The translations under genes were made by a program, and so were the position numbers. Of a stretch of 64,000 bases of DNA, positions 21,480 through 34,040 are shown piece by piece. The notes under the pieces are model-generated. The model was not told the origin of the DNA, did no database searches, and saw nothing but the letters and a program-made list of their open reading frames with translations. Source of the stretch: Turritopsis dohrnii. Lineage: Eukaryota > Cnidaria > Hydrozoa > Anthoathecata > Oceaniidae. The stretch covers positions 28,547 through 92,546 of the forward strand of contig BQMF02000822.1 of the NCBI GenBank assembly GCA_027922465.2, in the 5' to 3' direction. The stretch's first letter is position 1, and each line of letters begins with the position of its first letter.

Positions 21480-22692
21480 TCAGTAAAAATCACCTAGTAT
21501 TCCCTTAGGGTATGTAAGCTAACATGTTATCTTTAATACATAATGTTTTGAAGAAAAAGAATACATAACTTGCCTGACTTCCTCCTAAATGTTTATCCCA
21601 TCCAATTAGGATACGTGGTTGCTAATGTCTTGATTCAATACACTTCAATATAAGTTTATACTGTTGTTATATATTTGCATCTGTAAAACTAATTCAACTG
21701 TTAGAGGAACCATAAATGTATACATACATTTTGGTTCTTGTTGATAAGTTTGATCAGCGTTTCGCTCCCAAAATGCACTACGTTAAAATAAAGGGTGGAG
21801 GGAGGGCGCATTCAAACAAATAATTTACTTATTTATTCGAATGAAAAGAACTCTTTTTGTATTGTTGCCCCCGCAGCGAGCGTACAACAGCGAGCGTACT
21901 TTTGTGTTGTTTTTGTGAAGTGAACGACAAGGATTTTAAAGCACAGTTTCAAATCTGGAATTTTGTCCACTATTTTTGTATAAATGTCTAGCTCTAAATC
22001 TTTCATTCAATAAATTTTATTCAATGCACTTATTTTTGGCGGATCTTGCCTTAAAAAGATTTTAATATGAGAAAGAAAGAAAAGTGACCAATTTTTTGAG
22101 GGGGGTGACTTAAAGATTTTAATTGGATTTCTGTGTATGCAAGAAAGCCTACAAATTGTCGTTCTTCGTGTTTTTCTTCTTTCTGTCCTCCAAAGATCAT
22201 GATCAATAAAACATTTTTATATTTTTTCTTGTTTTTTTTTGTAAACTTTGGCTATGTTTTGTTTCGAATCAAAGTTTGAAACGCAGATTTCTAAGGATTT
22301 TTCGCTTTAATTTCTTTTTGAAAAAGTTTTTTTTTTCTTTTGGCTCTTACAGAATTTTTTTAAAAAATCTTAATCTTATTTTGATTATAAAAATACGTAT
22401 CCATGCTTTTAGTTCACACATTTCTTTTGTTTGTATCAAATACTTTCTGATGTTACTTGTTAAGCCTTATTTACACTTTTGAAAGGTATATTAGCATCAG
22501 TGTGACATAGGATTAAGAGATAACAAAAAGTAACAAGACTTTGTTTGTTTTTGTTTCCGTTGTATAGGCTTGCAATGTATAGCTTGTTGCGTGTACAAAT
22601 TGGAATGCTTGAGCGCGGGGGCATTTTTAGCTAAAGCTACATGCTAGTAAGTAAAATACTGCGAAAATTCGATAATTTAATTTGATTTGATA
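21480..22692. other. Intergenic, no supported gene
   Basis: AT-rich with T-runs. It holds the second palindromic repeat (21697-21746) and ends in the left target duplication of the LINE (22681-22692). Confidence 0.5.
21697..21746. repeat. Palindromic 50-bp repeat, copy 2
   Basis: Same core and hairpin potential as 18912-18961, with one or two differences in the core. Confidence 0.7.
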
Positions 22693-24361
22693 TTGGATCT
22701 GATATTGGAAATTATAGGCCAATATCCGTTCTGCCAGTTATTTCGAAAATCCTAGAAAGGATTATGTACAACAAGGTATACAACTACTTAACACATCATA
22801 AACTAATATACTCTAAACAGTTCGGTTTTCAAAAAAATACTTCTACTGAACATGCTATCCTGAAATTAGTAGATGAAATAACTGCTTCTTTCTCACAAGG
22901 TAAGTTCACTGTTGGTGTATTCATAGATCTGTCAAAAGCTTTTGATACGGTTGACCACAACATACTCTTAGAAAAACTTAAATATTATGGACTCCACGGA
23001 AAAATATTTGAATGGTTCCAAAGTTATTTGAGAAATCGGAAACAATATATTGCGTATGGACACGGAAAAATTACAAAAGCACTAGATATTACTTGTGGAG
23101 TTCCCCAAGGGTCAATCTTAGGGCCACTACTATTTCTTATATACATGAATGATCTTTATAAATCCTCTACAGAATTTACACAAGTTATGTTCGCTGATGA
23201 TACAAATTTATTTTATTCCCACAAAAACTTTGCAGAACTTTTTTCAACAATAAATTTAGAGCTTACTAAAGTAGCTGAATGGTTTAAAGCAAATAGGCTG
23301 TCATTGAATATAAGCAAAACAAAGTACTCTATTTTCCATCCATCAAATAAAAAGCGGTTCATTCCAGCGATTATTCCGGAAATAAAAATCGACAATACTT
23401 GCATTAAAAGGCAAACTGTAACTAAATTTCTAAGAGTTATGTTAGATGAAACTCTTTCATGGAGAAGACAAATTGAAACTGTTACTACTAAAGTTTCTAA
23501 ATGCATTGGTATATTATATAAGGCAAGACCCTTATTGACGAAACAACTGCTAATACAACTTTATTATGCGTTCATTTATTCCCACATATACTATGCAAAT
23601 ATTGCTTGGGCTAGTACGTCCAAATCAAAATTGTTGCCTCTTTATCGACTTCAGAAACATGCTATGCGTGTTATACATTACAAAAACCGTCATGCAAATG
23701 TTAAACCACTTTTTGACGATCTCAAAACTTTCACTATCTATCAAATTAACGTTTATCAAATTCTATGTCTTATGTATAAATGCAAAACTAAAACTGCGCC
23801 GTCCACATTTCACCATTTATATACTATTAAAGTAGCGAGTAAATACACAACCAGATTTGCGAGAATATTATGTGAGCCGTATTGTCGCAATAAACTTAGT
23901 CAAATTAACATATCTTTTCGTGCTCCACATTTGTGGAACATACTCATTGTACCAAAAGACACCCTACAGGATTGCAAATCCTATTTAAATTTTAAGTATA
24001 AACTTAAGGTTATGCTCCTCCAGCACTCTGACAACATGGAACAATATTTTTAATACGCGTTTTATTTTACGACCAATTACTCATTTAAAGATAAATTGTA
24101 AACAAATTTCTTACGTAATCAAATCCTGAAATATCTCAACAAGAACTAGCATAAAAGGTTCTCGATGATAAAATCACCTTGATCTTCTGCGAGTTTTCCT
24201 TGTTTCTTTATGAGTTTACGAGAATATGAACTTGTATGATATTCTTTTACGCATGTATAATATACTTAACACTTTGCAGCTTGTTGTAAGGAATATATTA
24301 GAACCTTGTAAACTTATAATCGACAGAAAATATACTTATCTATCTATCTATCTATAATTAT
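22693..24361 (+). mobile_element. 5'-truncated non-LTR retrotransposon (CR1/Jockey-like LINE)
   Basis: Flanked by a 12-bp target duplication TTTGATTTGATA (22681-22692 and 24362-24373). It ends with a CTAT tandem tail (about 24337-24355) instead of poly(A), as in several CR1/L2-type lineages. Only the 3' part of ORF2 remains, so this is a dead-on-arrival copy produced by incomplete reverse transcription. Confidence 0.9.
22695..24053 (+). CDS. Reverse transcriptase fragment of the LINE
   Basis: An open frame of about 452 codons, entered at the truncation point and ending at TAA. RT motifs in order: NYRPISVLP, KAFDTVDHNILLEKL, GVPQGSILGPLLF and the catalytic FADD box (MFADDTNLF). The C-terminal conserved region of CR1/Jockey RTs follows. 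The endonuclease domain and the N-terminal part of ORF2 are missing. The frame is otherwise free of stops, which suggests a recent insertion. Confidence 0.9.
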   Translation, partial: GSDIGNYRPISVLPVISKILERIMYNKVYNYLTHHKLIYSKQFGFQKNTSTEHAILKLVDEITASFSQGKFTVGVFIDLSKAFDTVDHNILLEKLKYYGLHGKIFEWFQSYLRNRKQYIAYGHGKITKALDITCGVPQGSILGPLLFLIYMNDLYKSSTEFTQVMFADDTNLFYSHKNFAELFSTINLELTKVAEWFKANRLSLNISKTKYSIFHPSNKKRFIPAIIPEIKIDNTCIKRQTVTKFLRVMLDETLSWRRQIETVTTKVSKCIGILYKARPLLTKQLLIQLYYAFIYSHIYYANIAWASTSKSKLLPLYRLQKHAMRVIHYKNRHANVKPLFDDLKTFTIYQINVYQILCLMYKCKTKTAPSTFHHLYTIKVASKYTTRFARILCEPYCRNKLSQINISFRAPHLWNILIVPKDTLQDCKSYLNFKYKLKVMLLQHSDNMEQYF

Positions 24362-24373
24362 TTTGATTTGATA

Positions 24374-25080
24374 ATTTAAAGTTTTTAAACGTGCTTCAGT
24401 AGTTTTCAGCGCAATTTGAATGTTGTTTTGAAATATGACTTTTTTATTGTCAAAGGTGACAGTTTTATTCTTACTCGCCAACCGATAAAACTCAAAGTCA
24501 AAATTCGACCGTCGGAGTTCATTCATTCATTCATTGACCGTCAAAATGAGGTTTTGCCTCGAGTGCCTACCTGCAAATCGACGGACACTTTGATTTTGAT
24601 AAGAGTGTGTACTTCACAGAACAAAGAATAGTGCTTAATTCTTCGCTTATCGACCATTGTTTTGTAAAAGTCGATTGCGCAATAAAACTTCGCTTCATCG
24701 AATTTTAGCCGTCTATAGAGTAGGATTGACTTCAAATTTTTCGCTTGTCAAATATTCGCTTGTGATAGACACCAACCAAAGTAAAAAAATCAGCATTCAG
24801 TGATAGCGCTAGAGTCCCGGATAAAGAACTTTTCATAAGTGCACTTCTGTCAGGAACGATTTCTATGGGATTCCAATAGTCCAACTTATAAAGACAGAAA
24901 CGTGTGGACAAATGCCTGGAAGAAACTTGCAATAATGTTTGAAAAAGATAGTTTGTGCAAGCTGTTACTAAAACCTACAGAACTGTGCTAAAACATGTGT
25001 TTAGCCTTCCTCATTTTTATTAAAACATGTGTTTAGCCTTCCTCATTTTTAAAATTGTTTATTTTTGCAGTTGACTTTTT
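24374..25080. other. Intergenic with a 33-bp tandem duplication
   Basis: AAACATGTGTTTAGCCTTCC... occurs twice in tandem (about 24992-25053). A CATT microsatellite lies at about 24519-24535. No supported coding sequence. Confidence 0.5.
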
Positions 25081-25186
25081 TCAAAGAAGTGGAAGAATTT
25101 GAAAGATGCTTTGAAAAAAATTCTAGATAAACGCAAAAGAATGACACCATCAGCAGGTGCTGGTGCAGCTGACTTTCCAAAATGCA
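25081..25186 (+). pseudogene. MADF-like domain fragment
   Basis: A short plus-strand frame contains SKKWKNLKDALKKILDKRK and then SAGAGAADF. The W-K-N-L-K/R-D core followed by a Ser/Gly/Ala-rich turn is typical of MADF/Myb-like DNA-binding domains found in insect and cnidarian transposon-associated genes. It follows a TTTTTTGCAG acceptor-like sequence and runs into GACGTC-type repeats. Confidence 0.4.
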
Positions 25187-25425
25187 ACGTCATACGACCA
25201 CGTCTTGACATTATTATTACGATTGAAAATTTGCTTAATCACGATGGAACACACAGATTTTGACCTTATCGAAGTTTGGATATAAGGAGAGATTCTTCTA
25301 TGACGTCACTACAACGTCACTGAGACGTCATACGACCCAGTCCTGACATTCTTATTACGATTGGAATTGTGCGTGCTTAATCATGATGGAAGGCACAGAT
25401 TTTGACCTTACCGAAGTGACGGGAG
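25187..25425. repeat. Direct repeat, about 100 bp, two copies
   Basis: The block ACGTCATACGACC...TTGACATTNTTATTACGATTG...CACAGATTTTGACC occurs at about 25187-25275 and again at 25324-25412. GACGTC-like motifs between the copies recall the MITE at 15691-16457. Confidence 0.6.
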
Positions 25426-25656
25426 TAAATAAATGCATATTTTCAGTTAAACGTCTTCTAAATAAATAAACTCTTAAATGTATAGACTTTAAAAAATACA
25501 ACACAAGAAAACTGTTTCTTTCAGCTTATTTCCTCTTCCACCGTTCAGGGGAATGATTTAAAACGTCAATTATCGCTTTATTCACAGAAGCTTTTTTAGC
25601 CACTGGCAAAAATCTCACAGCTTACACACGCACTATCATACAACGTACTACTGTTA

Positions 25657-26047
25657 GGGGCTGATTACGGCTGATTACGGTTAGCCGGGATGAAATTTCA
25701 TCCCGCCTTGCCGAGATGAATTTCAACTCGGTGTTACATGCAAAATTTTCATCCCGTTTAGGCGGGACGGGACAAAAACAATCCTTTGTGTTTTGAATTT
25801 TTGACAAACTACGCATGCTCAAACCTCAAACTTGTCCGTTAAACTTGACAAAGCGATTACAGGGGAAAATTTCATCCAGCCTAACCGAGATCCCGGCTCT
25901 TGATAGCTGAGATCTCGGAAAGGCGGGATGAAAATTTTATCATGTAATCACGATGGGAAATTTATGAAGATTTGACCACGAAGCCAAGACCTCAGCAAAA
26001 CGGGATGAAATTTCATCCCGTCTAACCGAAATCATGTAATCAGCCCC
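25657..26047. mobile_element. 391-bp PIF/Harbinger-like MITE
   Basis: Ends GGGGCTGATTAC and its complement, flanked by TTA at 25654-25656 and 26048-26050. The interior repeats GGGATGAAATTTCATCCCG palindromes. Same type as 20973-21479 by ends and interior composition. Confidence 0.8.
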
Positions 26048-26539
26048 TTAGAATCAAAAATCATCTTATATAATGTAACGAAAGCGAAGTGTCAATTGCA
26101 CTAATAGTGATCCCTATAGGACAAAAGACAAAGAAGCGATACGCAACGCTAGAGATCATAAAAACGCGCGCACCCAACGAATCAATGGACCTTAGCAAAG
26201 CTGAAAAAACAAAGCAAATGCAGTGTGTTTTATAATGTTGGAAACAAAAATTTTAAAGCTGATTTTTTAAATGAATACACCGAATTACATCGATGGAACT
26301 CCATTTCCAAATACGACCATTAGCTCATGGTTTGGTCGTCTTTTGGTCTAATCAAAGGCACCTGAAAATCTTTAAAAGGGAGACATACCTGTTAGCTAAG
26401 TCATATTCGCTAAACACTGATTACAAATTAACCTCTTCCCTTGTTCATAATATCCAATAATCCTACATTCATAAAAAGTAGATAGCAACAGAAAAATGTT
26501 CTGATAGCTTACTAAAATGTCTGTTGGAGACAATATGTA

Positions 26540-27153
26540 CTTTAAAAGAACTAAATTTCGCGGATTTCGTGGTTTTGAGGGTCTTCCGCGAAATTTAATT
26601 CACACGAAACTTTTAATTTTACAGATATCCGCGAAATTCTTTGTGTATGTGATCATTACAAGTATTTTTCCCTTTTCATGCATTTATTTTAAATTAGCCA
26701 AATATATACTTGATATGGAAGAGCCGAAAAAAAAAACATTTGGTGGAATACTGGCGTTGAAAGGATTTTAACAATGTACTTGGTCATCTCTGCACCCTAT
26801 ACAAACTATCGGGGAAGAAAAGGAATTATTGATTATTACAGTTATGGTATTTTCTTCTTTACGAACATAGGCTGATCTTTCTGAATAGATAGCTATGGTA
26901 GCAGAGAAGCGTCTTGTTGAAAGACAGTATTTTAGTGCAATAGTCCGGTGGTTTGCTTATGAATGGTTTAAGCAAATCCGAAATCATGATGTGCAGCTCC
27001 GAAAATTGAGAATTATTATAGTCATTCTGGAAGTTAAATTCCTGCGAGACTCTCTATGATAAGCCTATACGCAAAATTTAATTCCCGCGAAACACAAAAA
27101 ATTACCTCCTTGTCCGTGAAATAAAATTCCCGGGAAATTTAGTTCCTTTAAAG
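26540..27153. mobile_element. 614-bp MITE with TA target duplication
   Basis: Termini CTTTAAAAGAACTAAATTTC and (reverse complement of the right end) CTTTAAAGGAACTAAATTTC match 19 of 20 bases, with TA on both sides (26538-26539 and 27154-27155). The interior carries AATTCCCGCGAAA motifs near both ends. A Tc1/mariner-type duplication. Confidence 0.75.
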
Positions 27154-27769
27154 TATCACTTTTTTAACATATTCACACGCTCTTGTCCCGCTTTTGTCTG
27201 ACACAAAACCTGTTCTCTCAATCATCATATCTTTTGAGAGAGTATCCTTTCACTTCGTGGCCTTTTGTTCTTACGCTTCTAAGGTACAATTAGCCCACTT
27301 GCTACTCCAATACACTTCTATTTAGAGTTACCATGCCTACTTCGGGATGCGAGTCGCTGGTATTCTAATGTCCTATATTATATTTTATAATATATTTTAA
27401 TTTATTTTTTATTTTATACATAAGTTCCATACTAGTTTATTGTTGCAGAACTGCGGGTCTTTATTATATATTTGGTTTTTTATTGACGCTGTAAAATAAT
27501 ATCTTCATAAATCAATTTTTGTATTTTTATTATTTGACGGAGAAAATATATTTGTTCATCTTTTCTTGATCATCATATCAACTCTATCGTATTAAGCCAA
27601 TTCCTTTGGCAGACGTTTTGGACAATTTTTAGTGATCCCTACAACATGAAAACTCTGAGATGTCTGGCATGTTTCCTTTGTTATATATGCATCACATGTC
27701 AGTCAGTCATTACGCTATCAATCTCCATTTTCAGATTCGTGTTCATAACAATGCTCATTGTTCACTACC

Positions 27770-27850
27770 AACCTCGAACCCAGGGTCTCTTGCCTTTTCG
27801 ACATGCGGATGGCGGAAGACCCTGGCGAGGGTGCCATGAAAATTACACAA
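27770..27850 (+). repeat. Interspersed repeat family, copy 1
   Basis: ACCTCGAACCCAGGGTCTCT...GATGGCGGAAGACCCTGGCGAGG. Related minus-strand copies lie at 30065-30195 and 35455-35590, sharing AACCCAG, CGGATGGC and GACCCTGGC blocks. Probably a SINE or MITE family. Confidence 0.6.
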
Positions 27851-28084
27851 AATCTGTGTAATTTTTATAAAACGTCGTCCGAATAAATTTTGTCCCGTTT
27901 ATTCAGTTTTTTACATAGTCACATATAACCAATGTAGAAACCAAATATAATTCGTCGAGTTGAGCTCGTTTCTGCAAAACTTGATATTGTTTGCAACATT
28001 TCGGGAAGGATGGTGTAGTTAGTTTGATTTAAATTTTATTCCTTATCAAGGCTTTCAAAGCAGACACTCGTGAATATACTAAAG

Positions 28085-28480
28085 GAAAGGTTGCAAAATT
28101 CGTGTGGTGTTGTGTGATTTTATCTTTGTATCGATAACATTTTGTTTGGTGTAGTTTATTTTGGAGACACATTCAGAAACTATATAAAGAGGACAGATAT
28201 AAACAAATGAAGTGAAAATTCAATTTTGAGTGTATCGAGGTTCAGTCTTCTAAAAAAGAAATAAGATAACTTGTGAATAATAAAAAGAGGAGGTTCAAAG
28301 TTCATGTGGTGTTGTGTGATTTTATCTTTGTATCGATAACAATTTGGTGTGGTTTACTTTGGAGACACATTCAGAAACTAGTATGTAGAGAGCGCAAAAG
28401 TAAAAAAATGAACAGAAAATTCAACCTTGAGTGTATCGAGGTTCAGTCTTCCACAAAAGACGAAGAAGATTCTCATGAAA
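28085..28480 (+). repeat. Two tandem copies of a ~200-bp unit
   Basis: GTGTGGTGTTGTGTGATTTT occurs near 28100 and 28301, and GAGTGTATCGAGGTTCAGTC ends both units. The copies differ by small indels. The second unit lies in a 101-codon frame, but the first is interrupted, so coding is doubtful. Confidence 0.65.
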
Positions 28481-29593
28481 TTATGTTTGGAATGAAGAGC
28501 TTAAAATCTTTAAAATGCTTTGTACGTGTTACAAATATAATTCAAAAGAACCCACTGACACTTGAGAAAAACATTTGATATAAGACGACAAATTTTTTAA
28601 AATTTGTACAATTTCATCTTATTAAAGTCTTTCTCGAGCGTCGAGTGTCAATTACTCACTAATATACTTTTATATATAAGGTTGCAGAATATATACGTGA
28701 TAGAAAACAGAATGACACCCTGAATGCATATTTTTATTTTTCATATATATTCTTCATATACTTTTCCAGGATCGGATCCTCGGAGTTGCTTACATCAACA
28801 TTAGGAGAATTGTGTTTTTGATTGTTATCTTCCCTAAAAAGGTCTCAATAATTCTTGCCAGCCCATTCTTTTTTCTCCAAAGGTACTTAATACAACTGGC
28901 AGGATTTTTATAAGCAAGCTTTGTAACTCAATATAGTTATGAAGCATTAGATGGGAAACTATAATGCAGATCATACTTTGATGAGTTTTGAGTAAACACT
29001 ATTATAAATATTATACACAACAAAACATACACTGATATATGAGACATTTGAGTCATTGTATGTTGTGTTCTGCATAATATTAGACAAAAAAACACATTCG
29101 GTTGCAAAATATTCGACAATTACGAGTCTTTATCAAGTGTCTAAGAGTAGAGTTAACTTTATCTATTTGTGTATTTTGATAAACTATATACAGCTAAGAT
29201 ACAGAATGCTTATATTATTTATTCAAGCCATTGAGAGCTTTTCACGAAAATCCTACAAGTAATTGTCATATATATCTGTATATTCGAACACAATAAAATT
29301 CCAAAACTTCATTTCATAGTGAATTTGTTGGTTTTTCCTGTTCCCTATTTTGCACACATAAGCGAATCACTTCATATCCTGGTCTACATGTTGAAAATGA
29401 CATTTTTATTGTGATAGAGAAGAAAATTTGTATATTGATGCAACGCAGTTGACGGTGGCCTGCGTAAAAATAAAAATGTATTGGTTCCCAGCCATTTTGC
29501 ACACATAATAGATAATGTAGAAGCAAAATTTCTTTCATGTAAGTGCACATGCTCGTTGGAATTTTTTATTCTATTTCTGGACTGCTGTTACAC

Positions 29594-29785
29594 CGTCAGA
29601 TGTAGTAACTCCGTCAAATGTAGTAACTCCGTCAAATGTAGTAAATTTTCTACGACAAATGTAGTAACTCCGTTAAATGTAGTAAAAATCTCCGTCAAAT
29701 GTAGTAACGCTAAATGTAGTAAAAATCTACGACAAATGTAGTAACTCCATCAAATGTAGTAAACCTACGACAAATGTAGTAAACA
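29594..29785 (+). repeat. Minisatellite, ~18-bp unit
   Basis: About ten copies of CCGTCAAATGTAGTAA variants, some with CTACGACAAATGTAGTAA. The invariant core is AATGTAGTAA. Confidence 0.9.
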
Positions 29786-30064
29786 CCTTTAATATTTCTA
29801 AATTATGCTGTTATAGTTCTTAGAGACTGTTCTTCTAAAAAAGACTCATAATTCATCACTGCTGCTTTTTTTTCAGTCAAAATTGCATGAATGTTCATCT
29901 TGTTTACTAGTTGAGTTTTTAAGAACGCTGTGTGGTTAGCCATTCTCAGGATAAATACATAATGCTGTGTAAATAATATGATAGCTAAAATAATGTTATT
30001 TTGAATAATTAAATGGTAGACTTCGATTCTTATCTTCGTCAGAAGTAACTCGGACGATTTCTTC

Positions 30065-30195
30065 TTTTTGCTCGAAAATCCTGCGGTCGTTGTAGTATTT
30101 TCAGCCAATAGAATTCACAGTTTCAGTAGCGTTTGCCAGGGTCTTCTTCGACGCCATCCGTATATCAAGAAGGCAAAAGACTCTGGGTTCAAGGT
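30065..30195 (-). repeat. Interspersed repeat family, copy 2
   Basis: On the minus strand this matches 27770-27850 (AACCTTGAACCCAGAGTC, ACGGATGGCG, GACCCTGGC). The outer end AAAATCCTGCGGTCGTTG is shared with copy 3. Confidence 0.6.
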
Positions 30196-32833
30196 TATGT
30201 TCACTGCTTGTCATGTGAATAAAAAGTTGATAAATAAATTTGAATGTACAAATAAATAATATTTTGTTTTCAGTTAAAAAAGTATTTTAATGATTGTAAT
30301 GAAATATATAAACGTGAAATTAACTTTTCATTTGAAGCAATATGTAACACTTTAATTTGAATAATTTTGAAAATCGTTCTTACAAGTTCGTCGTAGATTT
30401 TCTTTTCTCAATGTTTGAAAACTGATCCATTTTGTTGCTACGATTATTCAATTCTGCTGTTTCATTTGACATTCATGTTTTTCTCAATTACTTTTTTCTT
30501 ACTAATGAAAGCGCCGGTCAATGCATGTGACAAAAAACATGCTGTTAGTATTAATAAAGATTTTAAAGCATTAATTAATGATTAATTTGTTGGATTTCTG
30601 CGAAAGCTAGAAATACATAACAACCTGCTTTGTTTCTTTTTCTTTATCAAATCGCGTATACGCGAGGTGTTTGAAATGCGATTCAATAGTAGTGTCGTTA
30701 ACATTATGTTGTTTTTGTTTGCGTGCATAAGTTATCATGAAATCAACGCATGATGCAAACATACACGGCACCCCTTAAAATGCCAGCAAAATAACCCACA
30801 TAAATTGAAAACCAAAAAGACCATAAAGAAATTATCAATATTTTATAAGCAGAGTAAAAAGACAAGCTTTTGCTTTTTTAAATGTCTCAGGCTTTTTTTA
30901 TTTTTTATACTTCAGCTAATTTTGCAGAAATCTCTTGTTTTCTTTGTCCACAATGCTTATCTGCTCGAATTTTTTTGTCTGAAATTTCGAAATTATTCAA
31001 GATTAATCTTAAATTTTAAAAACTTTCAGAACTATGGAATGTCTCAAATAAATCAATGCTGAATACTGCGTATTAAAAGTATAATGTTTGTTGGAATCTT
31101 AACTTACTTACAGCAGCACGAAATATTTTCTTCATTATATAACTTATACAAAATTTGACAGAAAGTAGAAGTTAGTTGTATTTAATTAAAATCTTATTAA
31201 ATTTACAGCGCTTTATTCTATTGTATACAATGCTGTTACATAGTTTCTTGAAAACATTCCACCAATCACAGAAAATATTCTGCAACATATTGTATGAAAA
31301 ACAATATTCAAGTAAAAAGCATGTGTTTATATAAGTTTTGACAACTCCACCATTTTCTTTCACAGCAATGAATGTAGACGTCACAGTGTTCACGCTAGGT
31401 TTAGATGGTAACAAACAGTTGACAGGACAGGATTCAAGCATTAGACTTTACGGTGTTAACGATGTCTAAATTGGTGGGGTTAAGGTGTCGGGCTTGGCAT
31501 CATCTGTTAAAATTTTATTGTAAATGTTTTTACCGTTCTAATGCAATGTTTGAGACCTGTTAAATGAACATACTCGTATGGTGAAAATCTGACGGTCTTG
31601 GAGGCTTTCTTGCTACGAAGAAATCCGGCTTGTAAACAAAAAAATGATATTATGATTCGTTGATGTTGAACAAGACGATTAATAGTAAACTAATATCCCG
31701 TGTAAAAATTTTTTACGGGTTTTAATTCTGAAAATGACGTCTCAGAAATGGTGTTGAAAAATGACAAACAGAAAGTGCATTAGTGTTGTAGTCACCCCTT
31801 CGTCAATAACGCGGACCATAAAAATACCAGTTATTAGAGGTTCTAGAGATGTTTTCTAAATAACTTTGAGTCTAATTTAGGAGACAATGCGATGGTTGCC
31901 CTGATTTTAAAAACCCACTTAAACATACACAACCTAGATAAAACATTTTTCCAAGTTTGCAATCAACCCTGAAGCGCAGAGCAAAAAAGAAAGATCTGAA
32001 ACCCATCAAAAATAAAAAATACGCGCTGTGTAGGTATCTCAGATAAAGCATTTTTCATTATCAACACTGCACATCATGACCATCTTTTTACTCGGAAGAT
32101 CTGAAACACATAAAAAATACTGTGCGCACATGAAAACAGCAGAAAGATTAAAATGGCTATAACTGTTCATGGAACCTATAATCTAAAGTAAACAAATGCT
32201 ATTTTGCTATTTGCTATTTTGAAAAGCCAAACCCGTAAGTCGTAAACGTGTCAAAATATGAATTGTAAACAAATTAATACCTTCTAGAATTTTCTTTTTA
32301 CGAAGCTAAGATTGACCACCAATATAGAATATTGTTCTTCACCAACCCAGAACGTCATGATCTAAAACCATGAGAGTCATTTCTTCATTCGCGTATAATT
32401 TTTTCTATTTGTTTGCCCTAAAGGAAAGAAAATGATGCAGAAACTCTATTCATATTATAAGAAAAATAAAACAAACAAAAAAACTTCAAGAGCGTAGCTA
32501 CTTACCCTAAGAACATCAATAAATCATCGTGCAATACTTGTCTTGAAATTTCTTACTCTCGCATGTTTCATTACTTGCTTTTCAAAATAATAAATCAGAT
32601 GAAAACTTGCTGGCTAACGAACGATAACGCTATCGATTCTTGATCTCGCGAACAATCAAAACATTTGAAACGATCAAATGCACTGCAAGCGTTTCTGCTT
32701 ATACTAATAGTGAATGTGTCTTGCGTGGTCGAACTGCCGCTATATGACCACGATTAAAAAGGATTTGACCGTTAAAAAAAAAACAAACACTCTCTAAGTT
32801 AAATGTGTTGCACACGATTGCGGATTATTATAA

Positions 32834-33680
32834 CTAGACGCCAAGGCGGCGTCGCTCGCCGTCCATATCCACCTGCTCTGTATCACTCTATCAATAAACG
32901 TCAAATTTCCTTATAAACGGCTCGTACAACTTGTGCTCAACCAGAAGCAGATTCAAAGTCACAACCTCTGGTAAAACCAATCTTTTATCAGTGTAACAAT
33001 ACACTCAAAACGTAGAGAGAGAAAACTTCAACTTTTTATTAGCTTTTGTTTTAAAAAAGTTACGCGCTCTAACATGGGTGCTATCAAATAGGGGGAAAAT
33101 GGTTTCTCTTCTTGAAAAGTTCACACGGAGGAGAGAAAAAAGGCACGTGCTAAATGAATAAATAGAACGTTCGATCAGAACGCTTAACAATTAAAAGAAG
33201 AAATTAATTTATTAAAAGAAAAGCAAAAAAAAAACCATTTTGTTTTGATATGAAACTCTTTTCTTACCTATCGGTTTATAAACATTTTGATTGTTCAAAA
33301 AAAAAGTTCACCCGTCTCAGACAGTCAGGCAAGAGTTAGTGGCAAACCAAACATATGCTTCCACGTTCTGCCACTGCTGCTTTTTGTCCAAAATGTTTAA
33401 TCAGTTAGTTTCTTTGTATTTAGTTGATGTACTGTTTTCAAAGCCAAGTCAACGTGGAATATAAAACTAACAATAATGATAAAAACAAAACGTTATTCCT
33501 ATTAGTTCATCAGCCAAAAAAAGTCATGTTCGATTGGGGTTGCAATGTATTTGCTTCAAAATCACGTTGCACACAAAAAAGGAAATAATTTCGCTCACAA
33601 CTTAATCTACCATTTTGCGTGACTTACAAACAAACAAACAGACAGACAGACAGACAGAGAATCGACTATAAATATATAGA
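32834..33680 (-). mobile_element. Helitron A, 847-bp non-autonomous copy
   Basis: The minus strand starts TCTATATATTTATAG at 33680 and ends in a short hairpin plus CTAG at 32837-32834. It sits between A and T, as Helitrons do. Its 5' end shares the CTGTCTGTTTGT and ACGCAAAATGGTAGATT blocks with the Helitrons at 39277 and 47532. No coding capacity. An imperfect GACA repeat lies at 33636-33657. Confidence 0.85.
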
Positions 33681-34040
33681 TAAGATAAAGCAGCCTGAAG
33701 CTGCGAACTCAGCGACAGCAAGTATTAGTAGATATTTCAGCATGACATAAATTCAAAAATTTAATGCGTTTGTTATAAAAAGCATCATATACAAAGATGA
33801 AAGAAGCTTAAAGATGGAAATTTTTAGATGTTAGCAGAAAGAATTCATGATTCAAAGCGGATAATTTCTTCTCTAAAAATATACATTTCATTGAAATACA
33901 ACTAAAAGCCTGACAAATGCAGATGCTTTTTCAAACAAACATAACAAAAGAAATGGAGCAAAAGCTAGATAATCAAGTAAATTGAAATGAACCTTGTTTT
34001 GGAACTCAGGCACGAGGTATTTTGAAGACAGTATAGTATA

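Larger units (their letters stand above)
27154..32833. other. Intergenic, repeat-rich, no supported gene
   Basis: Contains three described repeats: an interspersed repeat (27770-27850, also 30065-30195 on the other strand), a two-copy tandem duplication (28085-28480) and a minisatellite (29594-29785). The remaining sequence is AT-rich. Several open frames of 60-100 codons show no conserved motifs and look like chance. Confidence 0.5.

Noticed and set aside
28273..28578. 101-codon frame as a gene
   Set aside because: It lies in a tandem duplication whose other copy is not open.
31172..31441. 89-codon minus-strand frame
   Set aside because: No recognisable domain or splice context.
33636..33657. 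Short tandem repeat as CRISPR-like array
   Set aside because: Simple GACA microsatellite in a Helitron end; no spacers. No CRISPR array is present in the window.
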